From Yeosuana marina (GTDB lineage Bacteria > Bacteroidota > Bacteroidia > Flavobacteriales > Flavobacteriaceae): 64,000 bases of DNA. The notes beneath the pieces were generated by a model. The model saw nothing but the letters and a program-made list of their open reading frames with translations. It was not told the DNA's origin and did not search any database. The position numbers and the translations under genes were made by a program. The stretch covers positions 592,648 to 656,647 of the forward strand of contig NZ_JAAKGI010000001.1 in the NCBI RefSeq assembly GCF_011762485.1. The letters run 5' to 3'. The stretch's first letter is position 1. Each line of letters starts with the position of its first letter. Shown here piece after piece: positions 52,801 through 61,300 of this stretch.

Positions 52801-54280
52801 GGAAACGTATGGTATTACGGTATATCAAGAGCAGGTGATGTTGTTGTCTCAGAAGCTGGCTGGATTTACAAAAGGTGAAGCCGATGTGTTGCGTAAGGCC
52901 ATGGGTAAAAAGCAAATTGCGGTTCTTGACAAGATGAAACCAAAATTCATAGAACAAGCAAGTGCCAATGGGCATGATGCTAAAGTTTTAGAAAAAGTTT
53001 GGAAAGACTGGGAGGCGTTTGCAAGTTATGCTTTTAATAAATCGCATTCAACCTGTTATGCATGGATAGCCTATCAAACAGCCTATTTAAAGGCGCACTA
53101 TCCAGCGGAATATATGGCGGCCGTGTTGTCTAATAATATGAACGACATCAAACAGGTTACTTTTTTTATGGAAGAGTGCAAGCGAATGAAGCTTGATGTT
53201 TTGGGGCCAGATGTAAACGAATCGTTTTACAAATTTTCTGTAAATAAAGATAATGCTGTTCGTTTTGGAATGGGTGCTATAAAAGGAGTAGGGCATGGCG
53301 CCGTAATGACTATTGTTGATAACAGAAAAAAGGACGGATATTACAAGTCTATTTTTGATTTAGCGAAGCGTATAGATTTGCGTGCAGCTAATAAAAAGGC
53401 TTTTGAAAATTTAGCGTTGGCAGGAGGGTTTGATTGTTTTACAGAAACTCACAGAGCTCAATATTTTTATGATGATGGCGATGGTATCACCTTTTTGGAG
53501 AAAGCTATTAAGTATGGTGCAAAACATCAGGAAAATGAAAATTCTGCCCAGGTAAGCTTGTTCGGAGATGCCAGTGATGTTCAAATTGCAGAACCAGAAG
53601 TCCCACCTTGTGAAGAATGGGGAACCATGGAAAAGTTGTCTAAAGAAAAAGAAGTGGTCGGTATTTATATTTCAGGACATCCGTTAGATGATTTTAAAAT
53701 TGAAATGAATACATTTTGTAATGCGAGTATCAGCTTTTTTACGAATTTAGAAGCCTATGTTAATAGAGAACTTGTCTTTGGAGGTGTTGTTACCGATGTG
53801 CAACATCGTGTGAGCAAGCAAGGGAAAGGATGGGCACTTTTTACTATTGAAGATTACACCGATAGTTTTGAATTTAGAATTTTTGGTGAAGAGTATTTAA
53901 AGTTCAGACATTTTTTATTGAAAAATAACTTTGTGTTTGTTAAAACCCTAGTTCGAGAAGGATGGATAAATAAAGATACTGGTAAAAAAAGTGATCCGCG
54001 TTTACAGTTTAATAATTTCCAATTGCTACATGATGTTATGGATAGTTATGCAAAAAAATTATCTATTCAACTAAATATTAAGGATATTGAAACTAATAAA
54101 ATTACAGCTTTAAAGGAACTTATTCATATGCATCCAGGAAATCAAACACTTAATTTTGTAGTGTATGATCATGATGAAAGTATTAAGCTAACTATGCCAA
54201 GTAGAAAACAAAAGGTCGCTATTTCGCAAGAGTTATTGTGGGAATTGGAAAATCAATCCGTTTTTTATAAGCTTAATTAA
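49892..54280 (+). CDS. dnaE: DNA polymerase III alpha subunit with fused N-terminal DEDDh exonuclease
   Basis: A 1462-residue replicative polymerase. Residues 1-185 form a DnaQ-like proofreading domain: DTETTG at 6-11, VGQNVKFDLN and EAHNATADVEATT. The PHP domain begins near 263 (VHLHNHSQFSVL). The palm carries the catalytic PDIDIDFDD near 690. Then come the fingers (GVFQYESPGMQKHL), the helix-hairpin-helix region and a C-terminal OB fold (from about 1290, FGGVVTDVQHRVSKQGKGW). Fusion of exonuclease and DnaE in one chain is a regular feature of flavobacteria. It is complete and is transcribed divergently from the six-haem operon. Confidence 0.97.
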   Translation: MYLIFDTETTGLPKRWDAPITDVDNWPRCIQIAWQLHDAMGNCIEHQDYLVQPDGFNIPYDAEKIHGISTELAQEQGIPLVEVLEKFNKALSKTKFVVGQNVKFDLNIMGAEFVREDIANPLQELPVLDTCTEHTASLCQIPGGRYGKFKLPTLTELHEFLFKVPFAEAHNATADVEATTRCFFELVRLGEYTKEQLDVQPDYFKDFNKANPNEIQLIGLKHINLKQESAKIRERLTNAEDNQVSTEEIKQNISELAEVDFVHLHNHSQFSVLQSTMSVADIVSAAAEHHMPAVALTDHANMMGAFHFVNAVKKHNATVKDKIKVAEESGEKVTDKEIKPIIGCEFFVCEDHTDKSRKDNGYQIVLLAKNKNGYHNLAKLSSHAFVDGFYYLPRIDKKLIQQYKEDLIVLTGNLYGEVPSKVLNVGENQAEEALLWWKEEFGDDLYIELMRHKQEDENRVNTVLIEFAKKHNVKLVATNNTYYRKKEDANAHDILLCVKDGEKQATPIGRGRGYRYGLPNQDYYFKSSDDMKALFKDVPDAISNIQEVVDKIEPYELARDVLLPAFNIPEEFKNEEDLVDGGKRGENAFLRHLTYEGAKKRYGEELTDEIKDRLDFELSVIENTGYPGYFLIVEDFIREARKMDVSVGPGRGSAAGSVVAYCLWITNIDPLKYDLLFERFLNPDRVSMPDIDIDFDDEGRSRVMDYVIKKYGSNQVAQIITYGTMAAKSSIRDTARVLDLPLFDADRIAKLIPTMSKLSKIFGLSEKELASKFRSEDLEKVNQLLNISEGDDLEAETVNLARTLEGSVRNTGIHACGVIITPDDITKFVPVATAKDSDLYVTQFDNSVVEAAGLLKMDFLGLKTLTLIKDTVKIVKAKHDILLDPDSFPLDDEKTYELFQRGETVGVFQYESPGMQKHLRDLKPTVFEDLIAMNALYRPGPMEYIPSFVRRKHGDEEIEYDLPAMEEYLKETYGITVYQEQVMLLSQKLAGFTKGEADVLRKAMGKKQIAVLDKMKPKFIEQASANGHDAKVLEKVWKDWEAFASYAFNKSHSTCYAWIAYQTAYLKAHYPAEYMAAVLSNNMNDIKQVTFFMEECKRMKLDVLGPDVNESFYKFSVNKDNAVRFGMGAIKGVGHGAVMTIVDNRKKDGYYKSIFDLAKRIDLRAANKKAFENLALAGGFDCFTETHRAQYFYDDGDGITFLEKAIKYGAKHQENENSAQVSLFGDASDVQIAEPEVPPCEEWGTMEKLSKEKEVVGIYISGHPLDDFKIEMNTFCNASISFFTNLEAYVNRELVFGGVVTDVQHRVSKQGKGWALFTIEDYTDSFEFRIFGEEYLKFRHFLLKNNFVFVKTLVREGWINKDTGKKSDPRLQFNNFQLLHDVMDSYAKKLSIQLNIKDIETNKITALKELIHMHPGNQTLNFVVYDHDESIKLTMPSRKQKVAISQELLWELENQSVFYKLN

Positions 54281-54398
54281 TTTTTTAGTCTAATTTTTTG
54301 AGCATGAAATCAATACATTTAGAGTGATAATAGTACAAAACAATAAAAGTATAAGTAAAACAAATTGCTCACCTGTAAGCTTAAGTCTTTTTTTTGAC

Positions 54399-54406
54399 TA
54401 ATTTTG
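54399..54406 (+). promoter_or_regulatory. trxA promoter -7 box
   Basis: TAATTTTG, a perfect -7 consensus, lies 42 nt before the thioredoxin start codon. No palindromic operator is visible upstream. Confidence 0.5.
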
Positions 54407-54447
54407 TAAAATAATTTGAAGTAAATCACAATTTAAAATAAAATATT

Positions 54448-54765
54448 ATGGCATTAGAAATAACAGATGCATCGTTTGAAGAAACTGTATTAAAAAGTGA
54501 CAAACCTGTTATGGTTGATTTTTGGGCTGCTTGGTGTGGACCATGTAGAATGGTTGGACCAATCATAGAAGAAATAAGTGAAGAATACGCTGGAAAAGCA
54601 GTAGTAGGAAAAGTAGATGTTGATGCTAATCAAGAATTTGCTGCAAAATATGGTGTTCGTAACATTCCAACAGTTTTGGTTTTTCAAAACGGTGAAGTTG
54701 TTGGTCGTCAAGTAGGTGTAGCTCCTAAAAACGCTTATACAGAAGCTATTGATTCGCTTTTATAG
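54448..54765 (+). CDS. trxA: Thioredoxin
   Basis: A 105-residue cytoplasmic thioredoxin. The active site is WCGPC (Cys30, Cys33) within VMVDFWAAWCGPCRMVGP, and the cis-proline segment is RNIPTVLVFQNGEVVGR. Length and motifs are canonical. It is monocistronic, with a good terminator. Confidence 0.97.
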   Translation: MALEITDASFEETVLKSDKPVMVDFWAAWCGPCRMVGPIIEEISEEYAGKAVVGKVDVDANQEFAAKYGVRNIPTVLVFQNGEVVGRQVGVAPKNAYTEAIDSLL

Positions 54766-54787
54766 TATATATTGAAAAAGAAAATTG

Positions 54788-54819
54788 AAAGGTTTACTAT
54801 TATGGTAAACCTTTTTTTT
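54788..54819 (+). terminator. trxA terminator
   Basis: A 10-bp perfect inverted repeat (54788-54797 with 54805-54814) is followed at once by a run of T. Confidence 0.88.
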
Positions 54820-54843
54820 ATTTTAGATAAAAATTAAATAAAG

Positions 54844-55386
54844 ATGAGTGATAAAATAAAAGTTCAAGATGCTATTGATAGCAAGTTAATTGAACAAAGA
54901 AAAGTGTTTCTTTGGGGACAAGTTGATGATAAATCCGCTAAGCATGTTGTAGATAGATTAATGTATTTAGATGCTTTAGCTGTTCAAGATATCCATTTGT
55001 ATATTAATAGTCCAGGGGGTTATGTAACTTCTGGGTTTGCTATTTATGATTGTATAAAATCTTTAAATAGTCAGGTTTCTACAATTTGTACTGGATTTGC
55101 AGCTTCTATGGGGTCTATAATTTTATCAGCAGGTGCAAAAGGAAAACGTTTTATTCAACCGCACGCACGAGTTATGATTCATCAACCAAGTGGAGGAGCA
55201 CGTGGTCAAGCCAGTGATATTGAAATTACTGCGAAAGAAATAATGTTAACCAAAGAATTAAGTGCTCAAATTTTAGCTGATAATTGTGGGCAAACCTTTG
55301 AAAAAGTAATGAAAGATTTTAATCGAGACCATTGGATGGGAGCAGAGGAATCTGTTGCGTATGGTATTGTAGATGGAATTATTTAA
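54844..55386 (+). CDS. ClpP-family serine protease (ClpP2-like)
   Basis: A 180-residue ClpP-type peptidase with a complete catalytic triad: Ser88 in GFAASMGS, His113 in MIHQPSGG and Asp162 in DFNRDHWM. The N terminus is short and lacks a signal peptide. At 180 residues it is shorter than typical ClpP1 (about 195-210), which suggests a second ClpP paralogue. No clpX or clpA lies nearby, so the ATPase partner is encoded elsewhere. It is followed 18 nt later by a DUF58 gene; the two may be co-transcribed. Confidence 0.88.
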   Translation: MSDKIKVQDAIDSKLIEQRKVFLWGQVDDKSAKHVVDRLMYLDALAVQDIHLYINSPGGYVTSGFAIYDCIKSLNSQVSTICTGFAASMGSIILSAGAKGKRFIQPHARVMIHQPSGGARGQASDIEITAKEIMLTKELSAQILADNCGQTFEKVMKDFNRDHWMGAEESVAYGIVDGII

Positions 55387-55404
55387 AAGTTTTTAAATAC
55401 AAGC

Positions 55405-56334
55405 ATGGACTTTCAGCACGAACTTGATAAAGTTAGCGGTTTTAAAAACCTTGAGCTACTTGCAAAACAAGTGGTTGAGGGTTTTATAGCGGGTATGCAT
55501 AAGAGTCCATTTCATGGTTTTTCAGCTGAATTTGCGGAACATAAAATATACAATCAGGGAGAAAGTACACGGCATATAGATTGGAAGTTATTTGCTAAAA
55601 CAGACAAGTTATATACCAAAAGGTATGACGATGAAACTAATTTAAGATGTCATATCATCATAGATAACAGTAGTTCCATGCACTATCCTGAAAGCACTAG
55701 CTTTTCTATTGATAATCTAAATAAAATAGCTTTTTCAGCGTTGGCTTCCGCTTCTTTGATGCACATTTTAAAAAAGCAGCGCGATGCTATAGGGTTAAGT
55801 ATTTATAGCGATTTATATGATTTTTATGCACCTGAAAAGGGAAGTGAGCGTCATCATCAAATGCTGTTGCATCAACTCAGTGAAATGGTGGTTTCTAAAC
55901 CATTGAAACGACAAACCGAAACCTATCAATATTTACATGAAATAGCTGAAAAAATTCATCGGCGTTCCATGATATTCGTGTTTACCGATATGTTTCAGTC
56001 CACGGTTGAGCAAGACAAGTTGTTTGAGGCACTTCGGCATTTAAAATATAATAAACATGAAGTTATTTTATTTCATGTGTTTGATAAGCAAAAGGAATTA
56101 ACGTTTGATTTTGATAACAAACCAAGACGTTTTATTGATGTGGAAACGGGTGAATTTATTAATTTATATGCCGATTCAATTAAAGATAATTATCATAATG
56201 CCGTTGAAAATTATTTTGAAACCTTAAAGTTAAAGTGTGCACAATATAAGATTAAATATGTGGAGGCAGATATTAACAAAAACTTTAATAACATACTCAC
56301 AACGTACATGGTAGAGAGGCAAAAATTTGCTTGA
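55405..56334 (+). CDS. DUF58/von Willebrand A-like protein
   Basis: A 309-residue protein of the DUF58 family. The family core YNQGESTRHIDWKLFAKTDK (about residues 50-69) and a MIDAS-like metal site (HIIIDNSSSMHYP, near 87) are present. DUF58 proteins usually accompany MoxR AAA ATPases and BatA-type membrane proteins in stress or envelope systems. None of these is next to it here; instead it stands between ClpP and tRNA-Asp. Function beyond the fold is unknown. Confidence 0.88.
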   Translation: MDFQHELDKVSGFKNLELLAKQVVEGFIAGMHKSPFHGFSAEFAEHKIYNQGESTRHIDWKLFAKTDKLYTKRYDDETNLRCHIIIDNSSSMHYPESTSFSIDNLNKIAFSALASASLMHILKKQRDAIGLSIYSDLYDFYAPEKGSERHHQMLLHQLSEMVVSKPLKRQTETYQYLHEIAEKIHRRSMIFVFTDMFQSTVEQDKLFEALRHLKYNKHEVILFHVFDKQKELTFDFDNKPRRFIDVETGEFINLYADSIKDNYHNAVENYFETLKLKCAQYKIKYVEADINKNFNNILTTYMVERQKFA

Positions 56335-56415
56335 TTAAAATATTATTTAAAAAATTGCAAAAAACGTTTGAGATATAAAAAAAGCCGTGTATATTTGCAA
56401 CCGCAATAAAGCAAC

Positions 56416-56489
56416 GGTCTGGTAGTTCAGTTGGTTAGAATGTCGCCCTGTCACGGCGAAGGTCGCGGGTTCGAGTCCCGTCCAGACCG
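56416..56489 (+). tRNA. tRNA-Asp (anticodon GTC)
   Basis: A complete cloverleaf: acceptor stem GGTCTGG pairing with CCAGACC, anticodon loop CTGTCAC with GTC, T-loop GGTTCGAGTCC, and G as discriminator base. CCA is not encoded. It lies 230 nt upstream of a tyrosine recombinase gene, so its 3' half is a likely integration site. Confidence 0.97.
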
Positions 56490-56513
56490 CTAAATCGGAA
56501 ATCAAAATCCCTC

Positions 56514-56547
56514 AAAACCTTGTAAATCCTATGATTTACAAGGTTTT
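56514..56547 (+). terminator. Terminator after tRNA-Asp
   Basis: A 15-bp perfect inverted repeat (56514-56528 with 56533-56547) with a 4-nt loop is followed by a T-rich stretch. Confidence 0.88.
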
Positions 56548-56604
56548 ATTTTTTTAGAGCAATCATATAATTTGATATCATTTGCATCTAAAAGGTCACA
56601 AATC

Positions 56605-56638
56605 GTCAACATATCTTCTTTATCATAAATATGTTGAC
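56605..56638. repeat. 10-bp inverted repeat upstream of the integrase gene
   Basis: GTCAACATAT (56605-56614) is repeated in inverted form at 56629-56638, with a 14-nt spacer. It has no T run, so it does not look like a terminator. It may be an arm-type recombinase site or an operator for the integrase gene. Confidence 0.5.
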
Positions 56639-56719
56639 AGAATAACGTAACTTACTCATAGTTAAGATAGTTGATTTGACTTTCGTCCAGCAATGTTTAA
56701 CCATTAAAAGACGACAACT

Positions 56720-57940
56720 ATGCGAACTTCATCAACATTTTCAGTACTGTTTTGGGTGTACGGTAAACGTGCCGTAAACAACAAGGCAAATATCTACGTT
56801 CGACTTACCCAAAATGGCAAGCGCGTAAACATTAGCCTTAAACAGAAAATTGAAATTACTACTTGGAATGAGAAAACCCAAAGAGCCAACGGAACAGGTA
56901 AAGATTCACGTATTCTCAATCTTTATTTGAACGAGGTACAATCAAAGATTTATAGAATATACGAGGACTTACAAAAGGAAGAAAAACCATTTACTTCTCA
57001 AATGGTCAAAGCCAGATTTTTGGGCGAAGACAAAAAACGTTTTTCATTTCAAAATCTTATTGATTATTATAATGAAAAGATGCAGCACAAACTGCATAAA
57101 AATACATTGGGTCAATATAAAACTAGCCAAAGATATATGTTAGAGTATATTATAAAAGAATACAAGGAGACTGATATTTTTCTTTCTAAACTAGATTATA
57201 GTTTTGTTATTGGCTTTGAAGATTTTATGCGCTCTTATATTCCGAAACCAGGACATAGTAAAATTGGTAATAACACCGCTATGAAACATATAAAACGTCT
57301 TCGTAGAATGGTAACCCTCGCATATCGAATGGAATGGTTGGATAGAGATCCCTTTATCAATTTTAAAATGAAGATTGATAAAAAAGAGCGTGAGTTCTTG
57401 ACAAGCGAAGAGTTAAAGAGCGTTGAGGACTTGAGCTCTTCAATAGAACGTTTAGTTGTTGTCAAAGATTTATTCGTTTTTAGTTGTTATACCGGTATAT
57501 CATATAGTGATATTGTAAAGTTGACCCAAGATAACATTGTAATAGGAATAGATGGTAAACCGTGGATAATGGCAGCTAGGGTTAAAACAGGTACACCTTT
57601 TAAAATTCCATTATTAAATCAAGCACAAATCTTAATCGATAAGTATAAAGACCACCTCAGAACTCATAGTAGTAGAAATCTTCTCCCAAAGCTTTCAAAC
57701 CAAAAACTAAATAGTTATTTAAAAGAAATAGCCGACCTGTGTGGTGTCAAGAAAAATCTTACTTTTCATATGGCACGTCACACCTTTGCTACAACAGTAA
57801 CATTAAGTAATGGTGTACCTTTAGAAACCGTTTCAAAACTTTTGGGACATACAAAACTGTCAACAACCCAAATCTATGCTAGAGTTGTGGAAAAAAAAGT
57901 GAGTCAAGATATGGCAAAACTCAAATCAATATTGAAGTGA
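56720..57940 (+). CDS. Tyrosine recombinase of Bacteroidota mobile elements (IntDOT-like)
   Basis: A 406-residue integrase with an N-terminal arm-binding domain (1-100), a SAM-like core-binding domain (110-215) and a C-terminal catalytic domain. The catalytic residues visible are His350 and Arg353 (HMARH), His377 (LLGHTKL) and the nucleophile Tyr386 (QIYARV). The first arginine of the family, usual in a TGLRxSD context, is replaced: the sequence is TGISYSDI with Ser261. Loss of this arginine is known for IntDOT of the Bacteroides conjugative transposon. The gene lies next to tRNA-Asp and points away from it, so it probably marks the left end of an integrative element. Confidence 0.92.
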   Translation: MRTSSTFSVLFWVYGKRAVNNKANIYVRLTQNGKRVNISLKQKIEITTWNEKTQRANGTGKDSRILNLYLNEVQSKIYRIYEDLQKEEKPFTSQMVKARFLGEDKKRFSFQNLIDYYNEKMQHKLHKNTLGQYKTSQRYMLEYIIKEYKETDIFLSKLDYSFVIGFEDFMRSYIPKPGHSKIGNNTAMKHIKRLRRMVTLAYRMEWLDRDPFINFKMKIDKKEREFLTSEELKSVEDLSSSIERLVVVKDLFVFSCYTGISYSDIVKLTQDNIVIGIDGKPWIMAARVKTGTPFKIPLLNQAQILIDKYKDHLRTHSSRNLLPKLSNQKLNSYLKEIADLCGVKKNLTFHMARHTFATTVTLSNGVPLETVSKLLGHTKLSTTQIYARVVEKKVSQDMAKLKSILK

Positions 57941-58355
57941 TTTTAAATTATAAGTGTTTTTAAAATGAATTTTTAATTTTCACACATTTAAGTTTTAAAT
58001 TATTTAAAGCTAATTAATTAAGTCCCGATGAAATCTAATAATGTTTTCTTGTCTTAATTCTAAATAATTAGTAGAGTTTTTCTAAAATTGAAATTATTTT
58101 TTCAAAAGAGACGTTAAAATCACTTAGATTAATATTAGTCTTTATAATTGGTACAATCTATTCATTTAATTACTAAAAAAAGATAGTTAAATTGTTAATA
58201 AAATGTACATTTTATCGACGAAAATTGCTTTTTATCGAAAAAATATATTATATTTGCTACAAAATAAGAAATCATGTTTGGATTTTTATTTTTGTTATTT
58301 GATAAAAAAACGCTCAAAATTATAATAAATGTACAATACTTACTTAACCAAAAAA
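57941..58355. other. Intergenic region between integrase and giant surface protein
   Basis: 415 nt of AT-rich DNA without a convincing gene, tRNA or hairpin terminator. It contains a promoter for the next gene (-7 box at 58249-58256) and two direct copies of TTTATCGA (58211-58218 and 58231-58238). Confidence 0.6.
58249..58256 (+). promoter_or_regulatory. Promoter -7 box of the giant surface protein gene
   Basis: TATATTTG is a perfect -7 consensus with a TTG 21 nt upstream as a possible -33 element. The predicted leader is about 90-100 nt. The two TTTATCGA direct repeats lie on each side of the -33 region and could bind a regulator. Confidence 0.55.
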
Positions 58356-61300
58356 ATGACAAATAAGAGTAATTTTATAGCTCTTATTTTTTTTACACTA
58401 TTCCTGTTGTTTAGTTTTACTACAGTAAATGCTCAATCCTGTACCATAAATGCAGGTTTAGACCAGACAATTTGTGTTAATGATACATTTCAATTAGATG
58501 GTAACTCACCTGATACTTATGCCGAAGGACCAACATGGACTCAAATAGCTGGACCGTCTGTAGTCATTAGTGATCCATCTATCGATGATCCTATTATAAC
58601 TGGTTTTTCCGGTGGAAATACTTATGTTTTTCAATTATCAGCAACCTGCTTTAATGGCGATACACCAATACAAACAGTTTCAGTAACTGTACAACCTATA
58701 ACTATTGCTGATGCTGGAACAGATATGGCTTCTTGTCCAGATAGCTCAGGCTCATTAATTATTAATGCAAATACTCCTGGAAATGCAGGAGAAGTTGGTC
58801 AATGGTCAGTTCAAGGAGGAAACGGAGCAGGTGTTGTGATTAACCAACCAAATTCAGCAACATCAACAATAACATTGCCAGAAGGTAGTGCAGGGACAAC
58901 AGTTTTACGTTGGACAATTACTGGGCCAGAATATGCGCCTGGTCAATATTGTGAAAGTTTTTCAGAAATTACAATTACTAATTACGGTGGAGTAGATCCA
59001 GTCGACGCAGGTCCCGATCAAACATTAACTAATTGTTATACGGTTTCTCAAAGTACAAACTTAAATGGGAGCTTTGGAGGTGCTAATTTAAATGGTCAAG
59101 TTGGTACATGGATATTTGTAAGTGGACCTGCCAATCCGAGTATTGCTAACCCAAATAATAATACTACTAGTGTTAGTGGTTTGGTAGAAGGTGTTTATGT
59201 CTTTAGATGGGATGTTGTTGGACCTTGTGCCAATGGAAGTGATACAGTGACAATAACCGTACCACCTGCTACACAAGACGTAACACAAGCTACAACTACA
59301 AATAACAACCAAAGGTTTTGCGATGCCTCGGTAACTGAAACAACATTAATTGGGTCTCCTCCAGATTTTACCAATGAAACCGTTCTTTGGGAACAAATAG
59401 ATGGAAACCCAGCAGTAACGATAGTTGATCCAACAAGCAGTACAACCCAAGTTACTGGTCTTGTTGCTCCAAATACTTATCAATTCAGATATACAATAAC
59501 TAATAGTATTACTGGTTGCGCATCTAGATCATCGGTAAACATAATATATAATACAAGCCCAATCAGCATTTTAGTAGATTCTGGTAACGATTTAATTCTT
59601 GGTGCTTGTGGTCAAACATCGTTTAACGTTCCTTATACCTCGACAAGTGGAAATAGAACCCAATATAGTATTGTGAGTGGGCCAAGTGCTTCTACATTAA
59701 CATTTCCTACACCATATGTTAATTTGGGAAGTGCTAATAATGGAACTGCAACAATTAATAGTTTTGATGTTCCAGGTAATTATACTGTAAATTTTAGAAG
59801 AATAAGAAATGGAAACCTTTTTGTAGGAAACTGTAATCAAGCTAACGATGATATTGTTATTGCAGTTTCTAACCCTATTTCTGGGTCTAATGCTGGTTCT
59901 GATCAAACATTTATTTGTGGTCAAACGTCAGGCTCATTGGCAGGTAGTGTTATATTACCTGGTGAAACTTCCGTTTGGTCACAAATTTCCGGACCAAACA
60001 CTGCGACTATTAATGATATTTATGCGCAAACAACAACGTTATCTGGGCTTATTCCAGGAGAATACGTGTTTAGATATACAGTTACTGCTGGACCAAATTG
60101 CACACCACCAGCTACTTCAGATACTAGTATTTTTGTGTCCCCTTTAGATAACAATTCTGTAAATGCAGGTGTAGATCAAACAGTGTGTTTTAATGCTCCA
60201 GTACAATTGGCGGCAGATCCTCCTGCAGATAGTCAAACGGGAACTTGGTCGTCATCAGATCCTGGAGTTACGTTTTCTGATGTAAATGATCCAAATGCAA
60301 TAGCAACAGGGTTTTCTTCTCCTTCAACTGTATATACGTTAACCTGGTCTGTATTAAATGATTATATTAATTGCGGACCTGCCGCAACAGATACGGTTAT
60401 TATAACTACAACTGCTGATGAATCTCCAACAATAGCGAATGCAGGAGTAGATTTTTGTTTTAGCTCTGGTGTAACAACCCTACCGAATTTGAATGCTAAT
60501 TCACCCGATGTAGATGAAACAGGAACTTGGACTCAAATCTCTGGGCCATCTGCGGTAACATTTACTAATCCAAACAGTCCAACATCAGAAGTAACAGGGT
60601 TGGTTGACGGGCAATACGAATTTCAATGGGAAATTGCTTATTCTGCTCCTGCTCCAAATTCATGTCCAGCAACAACAGATACTGTTGAGGTAGTTGTTGC
60701 AGATACAGGTGCCAATGTAGATGCTGGTCCAGACCAAAGTTTGTGTCTAGATCCAGTGTTGTTGTCTTTTACTATGAATGCGACCGATCCAGTTCCGTTA
60801 GGTGGAATTGGAACATGGAATTTAGTGTCTGGTTTAGGAGGTTATACAGTTGATGATATAAACAGCCCAACAGCAACCTTTTCAAATCTTTTAGATGGCA
60901 CTTATGTTTTTGAATGGGTAATTTCTTATGGTAATTGTGTTTCAACAGCAACGCCAAATCAAGTTACTATAGAAGTTGGAATACCACCAACACCTGCTAA
61001 TATTCAAGGAGGCGATCAAGTAATATGTGCAGCTACAAATACGGTTATAACAGCTGATCCTTTATTAAATCCAAATGCTGAAAGTGGTTCATGGACAGTA
61101 ATATCTGGTCCAAATACACCAAACATTGATAATCCAGGGAGTAATTCTATTAATGTTACGGGATTAACAACAGGAACATATGTTTTTAGATGGACCACTG
61201 TAAGCGGCTCTCCTTTATGTCCAAATTCTACAGATGAAATTAATGTAGAGGTCTATGCACCTTCATCTGCTGGTGCAGATCAGCAATTATGTCAAGTTAA

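Noticed and set aside
59848..60147. 99-codon plus-strand frame within the giant gene
   Set aside because: It is out of frame with the continuous adhesin reading frame and has no features of its own.
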